In this document: piece after piece, positions 22,777 to 33,829 of the stretch
Position numbering within the stretch: position 1 is the first letter of the stretch
Layout: each line of letters opens with the position of its first letter
Translations under genes and position numbers: made by a program
NCBI RefSeq assembly: GCF_037975245.1
Contig: NC_092562.1
Location: 15,680,521-15,744,520, forward strand
Origin: Apostichopus japonicus
Taxonomy: Eukaryota > Echinodermata > Holothuroidea > Aspidochirotida > Stichopodidae
DNA length: 64,000 bases
Direction: 5' to 3'
The notes under the pieces: model-generated
Database searches by the model: none
Told to the model about the DNA's origin: nothing
What the model saw: the letters and a program-made list of their open reading frames with translations, nothing else

Positions 22777-22822
22777 GGATTAAACCAGAGAGTTGTTCCA
22801 TACCAACTCCCCTGGTTAATCC
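22777..22822. repeat. Hairpin motif copy 2, perfectly paired arms
   Basis: GGATTAAACCAG and CTGGTTAATCC, continued by GAGTTG and CAACTC, pair with single bulged bases around TTCCATAC. The core GTTGTTCCATACCAAC matches the hairpins at 11357 and 31947. Confidence 0.65.
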
Positions 22823-23254
22823 GACTTCCAGTGTGAAGGCATAACCCTGATTGCTGGCGTCACAGCCGCTAGCGCTCTTGATAAACCGTTATTGATCGGG
22901 ATTCACTAGATTTGTCTGCATTGTTACTTGATTCTATGAACTATCGTATTTCTTAGTATCGTTGTTCTCAAACAATAGTTCTAACGGAGCGCTCCACTTC
23001 ACACTGAAATGGATGACTGCTGTTTTGAAACGATGCTCTCTGGTTCATGGTCACAACGCCATCCATGTTCATTAGACCGCAACAGAGCCATGTACAGAGT
23101 CGAGTGTTGGCGTCGTAATGGCTCCTATTGACATACACACTAAATAGGTCCCTTTCCAAGGCCGCTAGAGCATAGACGTTTTCTTCTGCTGTCTGGCGTG
23201 TACCACCCTATCATATGATAGCTGATGGCTTGAGCTATCACAGCACATCTCATC

Positions 23255-23415
23255 TTTTGCCACCATGACCGTGTAGATTTTGAGGTCGAAGAGGTCAAAG
23301 GTTAGCATAATGCCCCCCAGCCCATCTACCAGCTCTCGTTGCACCCAAGATTTTTCCAAAATGTCTTAAATCACCTTCAATCCTCCAGATTTTTAGACCA
23401 TCAGTAGTTTATTTA
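23255..23415 (+). repeat. Diverged dispersed repeat, copy 2
   Basis: Matches 12240-12430 in ordered blocks (GAAGAGGT, TTAGCATAAT, AAAATGTCTTAAATC, AGTAGTTTA). The SINE at 23416 lies directly at its downstream edge. Confidence 0.55.
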
Positions 23416-23795
23416 GTGAGGGCGTTGTGGTCAAGTGGTTAAGGCAGTGGACTTGTGATCTAAGGGTTACAGGTTCGAGCCCTGGCCAGATCATTGCGTT
23501 GTGTCCTTGGGCAAGGCGCTTTATCTCCATTGCCTCTCTTCACCCAGGTGTATAAATGGGGACCTGCGAGGTAACTTGTAAATATAGTTGCGTGCGCCGG
23601 TTTGTGGCTGCACCCTATGGGAAGTCCCCCGGGGGACACGTGGTTGTGGTGCACTGTGGTGCCCCAGGAGAGATTGATTGAATTGTGCACACTTTGGTGT
23701 GTGGGTGTGACAAGTTACCAATGACCAGGGGTTAAGTTGTAAAGTCATGTGAGGAGGCATTAGCCTCATACAAGACTGTAAACCTTCAACTTTAA
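23416..23795 (+). mobile_element. tRNA-derived SINE, family 1
   Basis: The head is a tRNA-like RNA polymerase III promoter: A box TGGTCAAGTGGTTAAGGC and B box GGTTCGAGCCC. The body follows with TGTGTCCTTGGGCAAGGC, a motif I know from many invertebrate SINEs, then CACCCAGGTGTATAAATGGG. TTTATTT occurs on both sides and may be the target duplication. It has no coding capacity and would depend on LINE machinery. Confidence 0.88.
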
Positions 23796-24449
23796 CTTTT
23801 ATTTCATCCTTTTCAACATCCGAGCATCAGGAAGAATGACGATGGCTTTATATTACCATAATAAATCACAACAGTGGGTCATGTTAGGACTATTTTCCGA
23901 CACTGGCCTTTCAGCTGAACGCACACTTACCTAATTGTGGTATGGTACCAATAGTGTATATGACCGCAATGGGTGATAGCTGCCAACATGCAGTTACAAA
24001 GCCCGTTGAGGATATATTTCAGGTATAATATAGCCCTTGCTTTCTCAGGAACTTGGGCAAACGATAGGGACCGGGTTCTATTCGATGAAGAAACGATGTT
24101 TTTTTTTGTGTGCCCAGGAACCGCACTGGGTAACTTTCCTGAAAAGTGTATGCCAAAAAAGACTCTATCGGACAACAGTTAAACTCCGTTTTCAAATGGA
24201 AGCAAAAAAAGTTTTGAAGTACATTAATAAAAAGTAGATACGGTGTATAAACATTGTGGCAGTTGGAAACTATTTTTTTTTATGAAAAAATCAGTCTAGT
24301 AAAATATCGATTGTTGACACGGAAAAAAAAAACGGTTGGATAAGCCTAACAAAACCTTGACATATCATACTGTAGGCCTAATACAATAGAGGAAAGATGC
24401 CTTGAATAGACAACGTGTCGTCCTTGTAAAGAGAGATGGAGAGAGAGAT

Positions 24450-24491
<42 letters not shown>

Positions 24492-24539
24492 TATATATAT
24501 ATAAATATATATATATATTTATATATATATTATATATAT

Positions 24540-24585
<46 letters not shown>

Positions 24586-24592
24586 TAAAAGA
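24450..24592. repeat. TA-rich microsatellite
   Basis: An almost pure TA run of about 140 bp with small breaks, adjacent to the 3' end of the Penelope-like element. The tyrosine/isoleucine frame across it is an artefact. Confidence 0.95.
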
Positions 24593-24599
24593 TAAACAA

Positions 24600-25530
24600 G
24601 CGAATATTTTTAACAACGACATACTGCTATATTTCGGAGTGGTCAGCACTCCATCGTCAGGCAATTGTACAAGATCAATTAAATACAAGGGCTAATATAC
24701 ATCCGAAGACGACAATAGTGATAAACATGAGTGCATTTTTAAACTAGGAATGATTAGAACAACCAGCAATAAAAGTAAATAGGGATTAGAATAGCTCCAA
24801 CCCGTAGCTCGCTACGTTTCTACTTAAGTGAGCATTTAAGTCTTTTATTAGGAGACTCTCTTTAATCTTCCTCCTAAACCACTGGGATTCATTACCAATA
24901 GCGGCACAATGGTCAACAAAAGTAGGCAGATTATGTTTGTGCGCAGTACAATGAAGGTTAATAGCGCCTTTCTGACCACCAAAAGAGCTCAACATATGTT
25001 CTTTGAATCAGCAGTCTATTGGTTTCTCCGACATAAAAGGAATCACAGTCCGGGCAGTTTATCCTATATAAAACATTGTTGGCATAACCTAACTTATTAA
25101 GCATCCTTGAAATTGAACAAAGCAGAAATTTTCTTTTGCAGAAAAATTATTTTGATATGAATATTTTCATTACAAAACACAATGTTACTACCTAAAGTCT
25201 TAGCGAGTTTATCACTGCTGGGGCCACAGTAAGGGAATTTACAAAAAACAGTATTTTCTTTGGTCTCCCATGATCAATTTAATTACAGGACCCATGCCTA
25301 GTTGTTCTCTTAATTTAGAAGTATATAGCTCTCCATTTCATGTAACAACTTCCTAGGGTAACCATTTAAAGTCAAAATGCGTCTAATAAATTGCAATTCA
25401 TGAACGAACAAGGAATCCGACGAACACAATCTACGTGCGCGTTCATGCAAAGCCTTAAAAACCGCAATTTTATACCTTTTGGGGCACCAGGATTTCCAAT
25501 TAATAAACAACCCTGTAAAAGTTTTCTTAC
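24600..25530 (-). mobile_element. Penelope-like retroelement fragment (RT C-terminus and GIY-YIG endonuclease)
   Basis: The minus strand encodes a broken stretch typical of Penelope-like elements. RKKTFTGLFINWKSWCPKRY and a following RRLCSS block lie near 25530-25400 (end of the reverse transcriptase), then NGYPRKLL. The endonuclease follows, with a CPDCDSFYVGETNRLL block whose YVGET is at 25021-25035 (the GIY-YIG-type site), and ends with IGNESQWFRRKIKESL. The 3' region carries a hammerhead ribozyme. The 5' side stops at an A-run near 25530, so the copy is 5'-truncated and dead. Confidence 0.85.
24612..24666 (-). ncRNA. Hammerhead ribozyme of the Penelope-like element
   Basis: On the minus strand the core CTGACGA (CUGANGA) is followed by stem II GGAGTG/CACTCC with loop CTGAC, then GAAA, then a short stem III (ATATA, loop GCAG, TATGT, one G-T wobble), then the cleavage triplet GTC. 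Stem I is short and imperfect (AATTGC with GTTGTT). All core bases fit the hammerhead consensus, and the short stem III is the form known from Penelope-like elements, where it lies in the terminal repeats. Cleavage would fall between the complements of 24618 and 24617. Confidence 0.85.
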
Positions 25531-26236
25531 GGGAAAAAAAAAAAAAAAAAATGTATACCTGACGAAAACTTGACAATATTGTCATTATATTTTTTTCTGT
25601 AAGCAAATATGGTATATGCTTTTAAATCTTCGGTTCAAGATCGGTGATGATTCAACATTAAATATCAATAAGGTATTTGATTGGTCATGCACTCTTCCCC
25701 CCTTTTCCGAGCCCATTGCAATTTTTATCTTCTAACGGGGGTTGTGGGGGGGGGGGCAAAAAAAATACAAAGCAAACACACACAAAAAAACAACTAATAG
25801 AAAACATATTTTCTCGTTGATTTTAGTAAATTTTCCGCATTATTGGATAGCCTTTTAAAATCCCATAATAATAATATAATGCATACGCTTGGATTTCAAA
25901 TGATCATGAAACTTTCATAGTTTGGATATAATTCCTATTTAAATGATCCTACAATATGATGTCAAAACATATTGGCTAAGATTTTTTTTTTCCTGAATCA
26001 AACGAACTGATGAGTTAAATTCCTAAACGATGTTGACTCGATGGAAAAAAAAAACAAGAGAGAACATTTTCTGGGAACTGTGATCAAACTCAACAAGCTG
26101 AGCAGAACTGACAGAGGGAGGGAGAGAGATAGACTGGATATGAGATGGGAGAGCGGTTTATGAAATAATACGGAAAGAAGACATCCAAGCCGAAAAGGTG
26201 TGAGCTTATATTTGTTCTTAACGTGTAGCATATTAT

Positions 26237-26533
26237 GCATTTATATGCCAGGGTGTTATAACACACTAACACGTGTTATGTTTTGGGAGCATGCGAGAGC
26301 TAGATATGTTAAAGATACAATACAGTAAATCGTAGTGGTATTATATATATTTTTTTTATTTTTTATTATATATATTTATTTTTTTATATAATATAAAATA
26401 TTTTTATATTTTATATTTTTTATATTTTTTTATATTTTTATATTTTTATATATTTTTTTAACACAGGCCGCAATCAAATGTGCCTCTAGCATAACACGTG
26501 TTATCATGTTATAACACAGATGCATATAAATGC
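26237..26533. mobile_element. Long inverted repeat, probable MITE with nested palindromes
   Basis: The arms at 26237-26280 and 26490-26533 are 44 bases each and mostly identical as inverted copies. Each arm itself contains the palindromes AACACGTGTT and TGTTATAACA. The centre has a T/AT-rich tract (about 26340-26460). No clear target duplication was found. Confidence 0.75.
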
Positions 26534-28549
26534 GCAATATATTCAAGTCGAAAACGCTATTATAAGCAACTGTACAATTCGGTTCGGGTGAAGAAGAGGG
26601 AGGTCTACTGCCCCTTTATTCAGGGAAAGTTTCCGCGTGAACCTGTTAGTGAGTCACCGAAATAGCTCGAATATTCAATGCAACAACAAATCATTTGCTT
26701 GTTTTGGAGAATCATAACAAATCTAATTTCTTTCTTAATTATTTTAATATCACTTTTTTGTCTATGGCACAGAATAAAAAACATGAGGTAGGCACGGCAC
26801 ATGTCCATGTGGACCTATTAGTGAGAACAACTCTATACAGTAAAGATTAAAACTTTTTTAAGCATCTCATTTCTAACATGCAATATAATAACAAAACATT
26901 TCAGCTTCTGCGTGCTTTGGAGAATTCTAAAATTTTGTTTTTCCAAATTATTTTCATCATCATCATCATTATCAAGGTATATATGACTCAATGTTTCTTT
27001 AAGCACACAAAAAAAATCCAAAAATTGGAAAACAACCAAATCAACTTGAAAAGTTCTGTTCGTAGATGACTGCAAACTCAAATCAACTTAATATAAAACT
27101 AGACTAGACTAGAAAACAAATAACCTTTTTTTTACCTTGGAGACATTGTTACGAAGAGCAGTACGGTACCTTGTATATCACACTATCTATAAATTATACA
27201 TAAAATATGCCTAGCCTATTTGTTACATTAAGACCAGAAAATGCTCTCAAACCCACACTTGTAAAAATATTTTGGAAAATACGACTATTGACTTAATTTA
27301 CCTTGCTACGTAAGCCTGTTTGCTTCCGGGTTTTACACTTCGGAAAGGATCGGGGTGCAGAGATATTACTACTCGATCACTCTCCATTAATAAACATCCA
27401 CGGAAATGTATTTGTCTTGCCGGCAATGAATAATTAAGCGAAATTTAACTTATTGTCGGAACCATACACAGACGCCATGCTCTGCCCCGATTCACACTAA
27501 CAATGTGAATACCAACACACACATAAATCGAAACAAAGTGAAGACACTGTGTTTTGTTATCCGTAAAGTTGTGTAAAGCGATTGATCCTGTGCGTGGTAT
27601 GGCGACGCGTCCCTATGGCAACTAATGCCTCCATGACCTTAACCACTGTGTGTTGATGTCAAGTGTATATTTGGATATGTGATCCCAGGCTCTGTTCTCT
27701 TGCAGGTGTATGTTGTCTGTGTTGTGTTTCTTTGATGGGCAGTTTATGTGCCACCTCGTGAACAAAGCTTCGTAGTACATAGTAGGCTACAACAGATATT
27801 AAACGTAGCTCTGGCCAAGGGAGTACCTAAACTTACAGCGAGAGAGTTTACGTTTCATGAAGAAATTTCATATTCACATTCCAGCATGTACTAAACAATT
27901 CGGGCAATGCCCTCTCATACAGGAGCCAACGCAAACAATGTCTAACGATGTCCACTGGGTCGGCCGAGTGGTGGAGGAGGGGCGGGAAGGGGGAGGGGTA
28001 GGAGAAATGTAGACTAAAGAAGAAGAACATGGAAGGTTTGGGAAAGGAATGCGATAAGTCCAACATGGAGGCGAATGCGCTAGCTGATTGCCCACGATTA
28101 CATAGATATTAAATAAAGCTGAAGCAAGAGGGCATTTTTAATACCAATTTGTCAGGGTTAGAGGGGATTTTCCATGTACTTGGATTTTACAACTGTGTAA
28201 CTGGGCTTAACTAGGTACCTGCCTTCACATTCTGCCTTATTTTCTACGGTTTATGTAAATTTGAAAGTTTTAAAATGCTCGCACCATCATCATCGTTGTC
28301 AACGTCATAAATTGACAGTGGTATCTTCATGACGTAGATGCGTAAAATCAGTTTTCTGGGTAGTATGGAACCACTTGTACGAAATGTCCTTCCCATGTCA
28401 CTGAATGAAAATTGTTGCTCATTTGACGGTTCTTTAGATAAATTCTAAAATTGATGACTTCAAACAAAGAGGTGAGTTGCCATGTTCAATGTTCACCCCC
28501 CCCCCCTCCCGGCTCTCCCACCCTCCCTTAATTTCATTCATTAATATAT
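26534..28549. other. Intergenic, nothing recognised
   Basis: AT-rich with a CpG-richer patch near 27590-27620 and a poly-C run near 28496. No supported gene. Confidence 0.45.
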
Positions 28550-29264
28550 TTACTTCCAGCAAGTAATTTTCTTTTCACACAGAATTATAATAAAACAGAG
28601 ACTAGTGTGTACATATATGTATAAATACAAGTGATATTTACATGATACTGTTATATTATTGTACCTTTATTACATGGAAAATGAGAAAACAAAAGTGCAA
28701 TACTTATTAAATCGTTTTCCGCTGCGCTCTCTCAATATTTCTCAGGATATGACTATGAACACATCAAGAGAATGTACACTTGTAAACAACACAATGGGAT
28801 CAAATGGTTAAGAAAGCAAAAATAAACAGTAAGCATTAACACACATAAGCTTCACTAGTTTCATATTTACATAATGAATGAATCTTAACTTGAACCCATC
28901 TGAGATTCCAATCTTATTTTTGCTTTTAAAGAACTATAGAGTTACATTGTTTAATAGTACCATCAAGTGAATTCCAAAGTTTGACCCTGAACTAAAAATA
29001 CAAAGTTTTTTTTTTCCTTGTTCTTACATATCTTTGTTTAAACTGATTTTCCTTCTTTTGCTTACATCTGTAATTTGATGCTAAAGAGAAAATACTTTGC
29101 AATGAAGGTGGCAATGACGTGTAATAAGCTTTAAACATAAATACACCTCTGCTTAAATCTCATTAATGTTAGACAATCTTAACGTTTTAACTTCAAAAAA
29201 CAGTTCATACCTATCAGCTTGAAAAGTGTTCATTATATATTATTCGAATGACCTTCTGCTTTAA

Positions 29265-29442
29265 AGGTAGTCTGTATTGGCCCCAAATTATAGCACACTG
29301 TAATTGCTACAAGTTTAAAAAAGTACTTTCCTGGAGGTCTTCACTCTCCAAATGGCTTTCAGACATTTTTAAGGATTACGAATTTTGACCAAAGGTGACC
29401 ATATTTGAATATCTAGCATATTTGGGGCTAATACAGCATACT
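29265..29442. mobile_element. Short MITE with AGGTMKNCTGTATTGGCCCC ends, copy A
   Basis: The left end AGGTAGTCTGTATTGGCCCC and the right end GGGGCTAATACAGCATACT are inverted repeats, inserted in the dead LINE. TTAA lies at the left flank; the right flank has drifted. It is related to the longer copy at 43770. Confidence 0.75.
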
Positions 29443-29796
29443 TTTCAAAACAAGCGATGAAAGATTACACTTATACGGTAAGTGTACTTCCCCATGCATA
29501 TATTCTTCAGCACAATAGTTGAGGTATGGAATGAAAGTCGCACAGTATAACATATAATGTGCATCACTATTTAAAAGACGGGTGGTCCTATGTTTAATTC
29601 CGATACTTTTAGAAAGTTTGATTGATAAATTGTGTTTTATCCAGTTCAGTTTATGATCTATAAGTAGGTTACATGTCCAAGAAACTTCGTCACATAAACT
29701 CTTTCTATATTAACCTCATTTATATAGTAATGTCCAGATCAGCATTGAAACGGCGATTGGAAAATAGCATGCAACTTGGTTTTGCTAATAATATAT

Positions 29797-30030
29797 GTAT
29801 GTATTTTAGATCCTCATGTAAGCAGGAACTCGCGAAGAAGCCTCATTTGCTTATCAAAGCCGCAAGCTGACCGAAGTCATTCTCTTAGATTCATATTTAA
29901 CGTCCATGATTATGAATTGTCAATTGTCAACAACTCTGTAACTGAACGACATACATTAATCTCGGAGTGACGCGAACCGGGGACCTTATGATTGGAAGGC
30001 ACCGGCGTTAACCAGTGAGCTTACACTTAT
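29797..30030 (-). mobile_element. tRNA-derived SINE, family 2, full copy
   Basis: The minus strand begins with a tRNA-like head: A box AAGCTCACTGGTTAACGCCGG and B box GGTTCGCGTC. An about 150-bp body ends in ATACATACATA. A perfect 8-bp target duplication TAATATAT lies at 29789-29796 and 30031-30038. It is inserted in the LINE; a 5'-truncated relative lies at 31066. Confidence 0.9.
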
Positions 30031-31065
30031 TAATATATTGAGTTATAACTTAACCATAAATTAAGTTTTTGGAGTTTCTTGCTTATAGTTTTACATGGTA
30101 TTTCGATGTCGTCATGGGAGCAAAAACTATTAGTATCGTCAGCAAAAATGACAAATTCTAAAAATTTGCTCAAGTATAGACCATTGAGGTACATCGCATA
30201 CTATACATTCAAACCCTCTGAATTAAAGTCGCTGATTTGGACATATTTCTTTCTTTTTGACAAATAACTAGCTAACCAATTTTGAACAATTCCCCGAATT
30301 CCATAATGTTCAAGTTTCCTAAGTTATAAACTATCTTCAACTATATGTCGAAAGCTATTTGCAGATCAATGAAGACTCCAATAGTTTATTTCCTATATCA
30401 TCTAGTGAGGTAGTGATGTTTTCTTGTAATTCTAATTATGCCATAGATGTAGACCGTCCAGGCCTGAAACCATACTGACTCTCAGAATGGAGATGGTGCT
30501 TGGCAAGAAAATTATCCAGCCTGTTTTTCGAAAACTTTTCAAGTACTTTGATATGTGCAGTTTCATGAAACTGGTCTATAATTAGTGAACACATTCATCT
30601 CACCAGGCTTAAATACAGGTATGACATATTTACTTTCATGTTGTCGGGAAAAACCCCTGTAGAAAACGAGTTATTACAAATAAAGGTAAACGGTCGGATA
30701 ATAAGGGAGATGGTATTTTTCACTGAGTGCATGCTGATATCATTACCGTCAACAGAAGATTTATCGCTTAAGTTTCTAATATCCAGTAGTTCAGTGTCAG
30801 TGGTATCGGATAAAATCATAGAACTAGTAGTCTTCTCATCTAGATAGCCATAAATACAGCTGGTTTGTTCCGGTATAGTTGCAGCTAAATCAGGACCAAA
30901 ACCTTAATGAAAATCGTATTGAAACCGTGTACAATTTTTTTGTCTTTTAACTTCGAATTCAGAACATCGCCCTCTATTATGTTCAGAGACTGCATACTTT
31001 CAAATATTTTCTTACTTTAATAAAGTTCTCAATGTATGATATTCCGAATATTTGAAATGAATGTA

Positions 31066-31214
31066 TGTATGTATTTCAGATCCTCCTGCAAGCAGGAACT
31101 CACAAACAAGCCTCATTGGCCTATCAAAGCCGCAAGCTGACCGAAGTCAGTCTCTTACATTCATATTTAACGTCCAAGATTATGAATTGTCAATTGTCAA
31201 CAACTCTCTAACTG
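31066..31214 (-). mobile_element. SINE family 2, 5'-truncated copy
   Basis: About 147 bp nearly identical to the body of the SINE at 29797, in the same orientation, but lacking the tRNA-like head. It abuts the 5' side of the LINE remnant. Confidence 0.88.
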
Positions 31215-31946
31215 TTTATGGAATTTTTATGTAAATATATATGTTAATGAATGTTTATGTAAATGATTACAGTTCCACGAAACATTTCCCTTGCTTTTTG
31301 CTACACCGCTGACATTTCAATCCACTACTTTATTTAACTTAGAACGATGGCATTCACAGGTGTTTCCTCACGTGCAACACAATACTGCGAGGAATTTATG
31401 GATTTCAGGTGCCATCAAAGAAACCACGTCGGACTGCAATGACTTTTCTCTGTTCTTTTTAGTTCTTACGTGAACAAGCTGACAATGTATTGGATTCGTT
31501 GCTTACATCTAAAACATATTTGGAGATTTAGATGTGATATACTTTTTAGGGGAATCATTTCCCCTTGGCAGTCAGTCCTTGAGGCTGGGAAGTCGGACAT
31601 TCGGCTTCAGATTGAAGGAGATTTTCGCCGTTTATCTGGAGCTGCCTTGTTCGGGGGTTGGTGTTGCTGGCCGGAAGGTTTTTTTTTTTTTTTTTTCGCT
31701 GTGGGCTGGTCGTCCGTTTATAGCTTTTTCAATATTCGGATGGGAGTGGGTGGGTGGTGTTTGTCTCCGCTGGTCGGTGGGCGTTTGCTTGCTTGAGTTT
31801 TGTTTGTGTGGAGGGGTTGGGTATCAGTGCCGGTCGGCCGCGAGGCAGGTCACGTGAAAAGTACTAACATCTTTGTTCGTTGTTTAGTTTTTTACGGGCC
31901 CAGGTTCTTTCCTGGTGACTGTTCTTAAAAAAGTATATATCCTTAG

Positions 31947-31975
31947 AGCAGGAAGTTCCATAACAACTCCCTGCT
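31947..31975. repeat. Hairpin motif copy 3
   Basis: AGCAGGAAGTT and AACTCCCTGCT pair with one mismatch around CCATAAC. The sequence GTTCCATAACAACTCCCTG is nearly the complement of the 11357 hairpin arm. Confidence 0.55.
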
Positions 31976-32441
31976 TAGAGGTTATTACTTTGGAACGTTC
32001 ATTTAATTCAAGAAGTTATGCAACGGATTTCCAGGCTGTATCGTCAGCGTTTTTTCTCTGTTGTTGAACTTACCGTCCCGTTCACTCATTCCTCCTGTCT
32101 GAGGAACTTACAAGTTCATTTGGAATTGGACTAACATTCTGTGCAATTATATCTCGCTAACGGAATTTACTTGATGGGGTATTCTGTTTAATCGCTATTC
32201 GCGACGAACTTGCCTCTTCTCTATTCATTACCGATCACTCCGCAGCCGAAGTCCGCTACAGCGCAGGTTAGTCCCCCCCCCCCCCACCATAATAACATTT
32301 AAAGTACCGTAATATACGTGTTTAACAGTTTAAAATAATAATCCTGTACATTTTGATTTATGTTCGTGATTAAACGTAGCCCTATTTACTAAAAAATTAT
32401 ATATAAAAAATCGGAATTTATGTCCTACTTCATATCTTCCT

Positions 32442-32600
32442 CAGGCGCGTATCCAGGATTTTCAAACCCGGGGGGCGCGAATTACTATCTAAGCGGAGCG
32501 CCACCATCGGTTGGCGCGCAGCGTACAAGAAAATTTCTTGTTTTGATACCCCCCAGATCACCGGAAACGGCACTTCTCAGGCTTGAAATGACCAACCAGA
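32442..32600 (+). mobile_element. End of a hAT-like element (CAGGCGCGTATCCAGG) with the shared module
   Basis: CAGGCGCGTATCCAGG starts here, followed by ATCTAAGCGGAGCGCCACCA and GGTTGGCGCGCAGCGTAC, the module also found in the CAGTGGCGGAGC MITEs. A possible opposite end lies at 34557-34575. TTCCT flanks both ends, but a full duplication is not seen. Confidence 0.6.
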
Positions 32601-33057
32601 TGTACACTTTTTGCCTGAGAACCAAGTATTTCCTAATAGTTTTTTCCCATCCATAACCTTTTTGAAGATTGTCAACCCGGCACACATCATGTTCGACCTG
32701 ATCGCATCTCCTGTGGGTCTTTGCTTTTGTAGGTGATTCTACGTCGCGGCCCACAATACCCGTCAGCCCCACTTTTCAAGGTTTTAAGCCCCGTATTTGT
32801 TTAGAATTTGAAAATTCACATTTCTCGTGAATAAACTCACTTGAAAACATACCCATAATGTTGTACAAAATGTCATCTATGGACAACCAATATAGAAAAA
32901 CTTCCTTCAACCCATAACAGACCGGTCAAAATTGCACGAGTAGAGGGAAGTGTGATGCAGAATGTTGGTCAGAAATTTTCGAAAATTCCGACACAGTTAA
33001 TTGACAAAGGAAATGAAAAAATAGCAGATATTTCCTTCAACCGAACACTACACACAT

Positions 33058-33730
33058 AGGCGTAGGAGGCGCGGCGGCAGTGGCGGAGCTAGGGGTATTG
33101 GTCAGGAGGGGCGAGAATGGTCTGTAGGGGCGCTTTCGACACTATCTAAGCGGAGCGCCACCACTGGTTGGCGCGTAGCGTACAGAAATTTTTTGAGTAA
33201 AGATACTCCCTAGATCGCCGGAAATGACCCTTTCCGGGCCTGGCTAATTTGCAGATAAACGAAGAATAAGGTGTCATCGCCAATTACACCAACAAAATGT
33301 GAGAAATGTCAATAAGTAGATGAGAGCGCAATAAAAAATCAATAATCACGAATAAGTAAAAAGTGGTAAAGAGCTGAAAAAGGCGCCAGCAGTCCATTTG
33401 AGTCCGTCAGGGGGGGGGGGCATCCGCCCCCTGACCGTATGGACGCTCCGCCACTGCGCGGCGGGGGTGCAGCCCCTAATTCGCCATTACTAATGTAAAA
33501 GAGAGTTTTGACATAATTGGACCTCCATGTTTTTTATACATCTACATGAGACATGTCGTTGTTTACATTAGCATCCCGCGGTATACTGCGCAATTTGAAC
33601 GGACCGAACGGTACATGATGGCATGCGATGTAATAACCGATGGTTGCTTATATGATATTGACATTAAGACGTTGAACGCGCGCTTCGCGCGCGAAAATTT
33701 TTGGTTATTTTTTCAGGCAAGTCGGACAGT
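33058..33730 (+). mobile_element. Second CATAGGCGTAGG element, truncated, interrupted by a MITE
   Basis: The end CATAGGCGTAGGAGGC and the internal segment near 33610-33725 match the element at 15053, including the GC palindrome at 33677-33693 and TTTTTGGTTA after it. The right terminus was not found. The hAT MITE at 33078 sits 20 bp inside the left end. Confidence 0.65.
33078..33456 (-). mobile_element. hAT-type MITE, copy 4 (379 bp)
   Basis: Reverse orientation; ends CAGTGGCGGAGC and GCTCCGCCACTG. The perfect 8-bp duplication is CGCGGCGG at 33070-33077 and 33457-33464. The G-run (poly-C on the element's own strand) is about 11 bases. Confidence 0.96.
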
Positions 33731-33829
33731 TTTGAGGCTTTTCATCCTGGAACGCCATTTTCATGCTCACTGATATGATGTGATATCTGCTGTTACAAAT
33801 TTGAAAACGAGGGTAGCGAGGAATTTGCC

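Larger units (their letters stand above)
28550..31060 (-). mobile_element. Degenerate CR1/L2/jockey-like LINE (reverse transcriptase region)
   Basis: The minus strand carries ordered reverse transcriptase motifs. SSVDGNDISMHSVKN and NNSFSTGVFPDNMK lie near 30780-30640, QYGFRPGRSTSMA at about 30449-30478, GVFIDLQIAFD near 30380, the catalytic FADDT at 30132-30146, KFLG near 29680 and FGIHLMVLLNNVTL near 28970. The frame is broken by many stops and shifts, for example a stop just before RRLLVL upstream and another after YRPVS. A TTAA MITE (29265) and a SINE (29797) are inserted in it. It is an old dead copy. Confidence 0.82.

Noticed and set aside
24402-24695. Isoleucine/tyrosine frame
   Set aside because: Translation of the TA microsatellite, antisense to the Penelope-like 3' end.
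32230-32265. Non-coding first exon ending CAGCGCAG|GTTAGT
   Set aside because: Only a donor-like sequence; no promoter, partner acceptor or frame.
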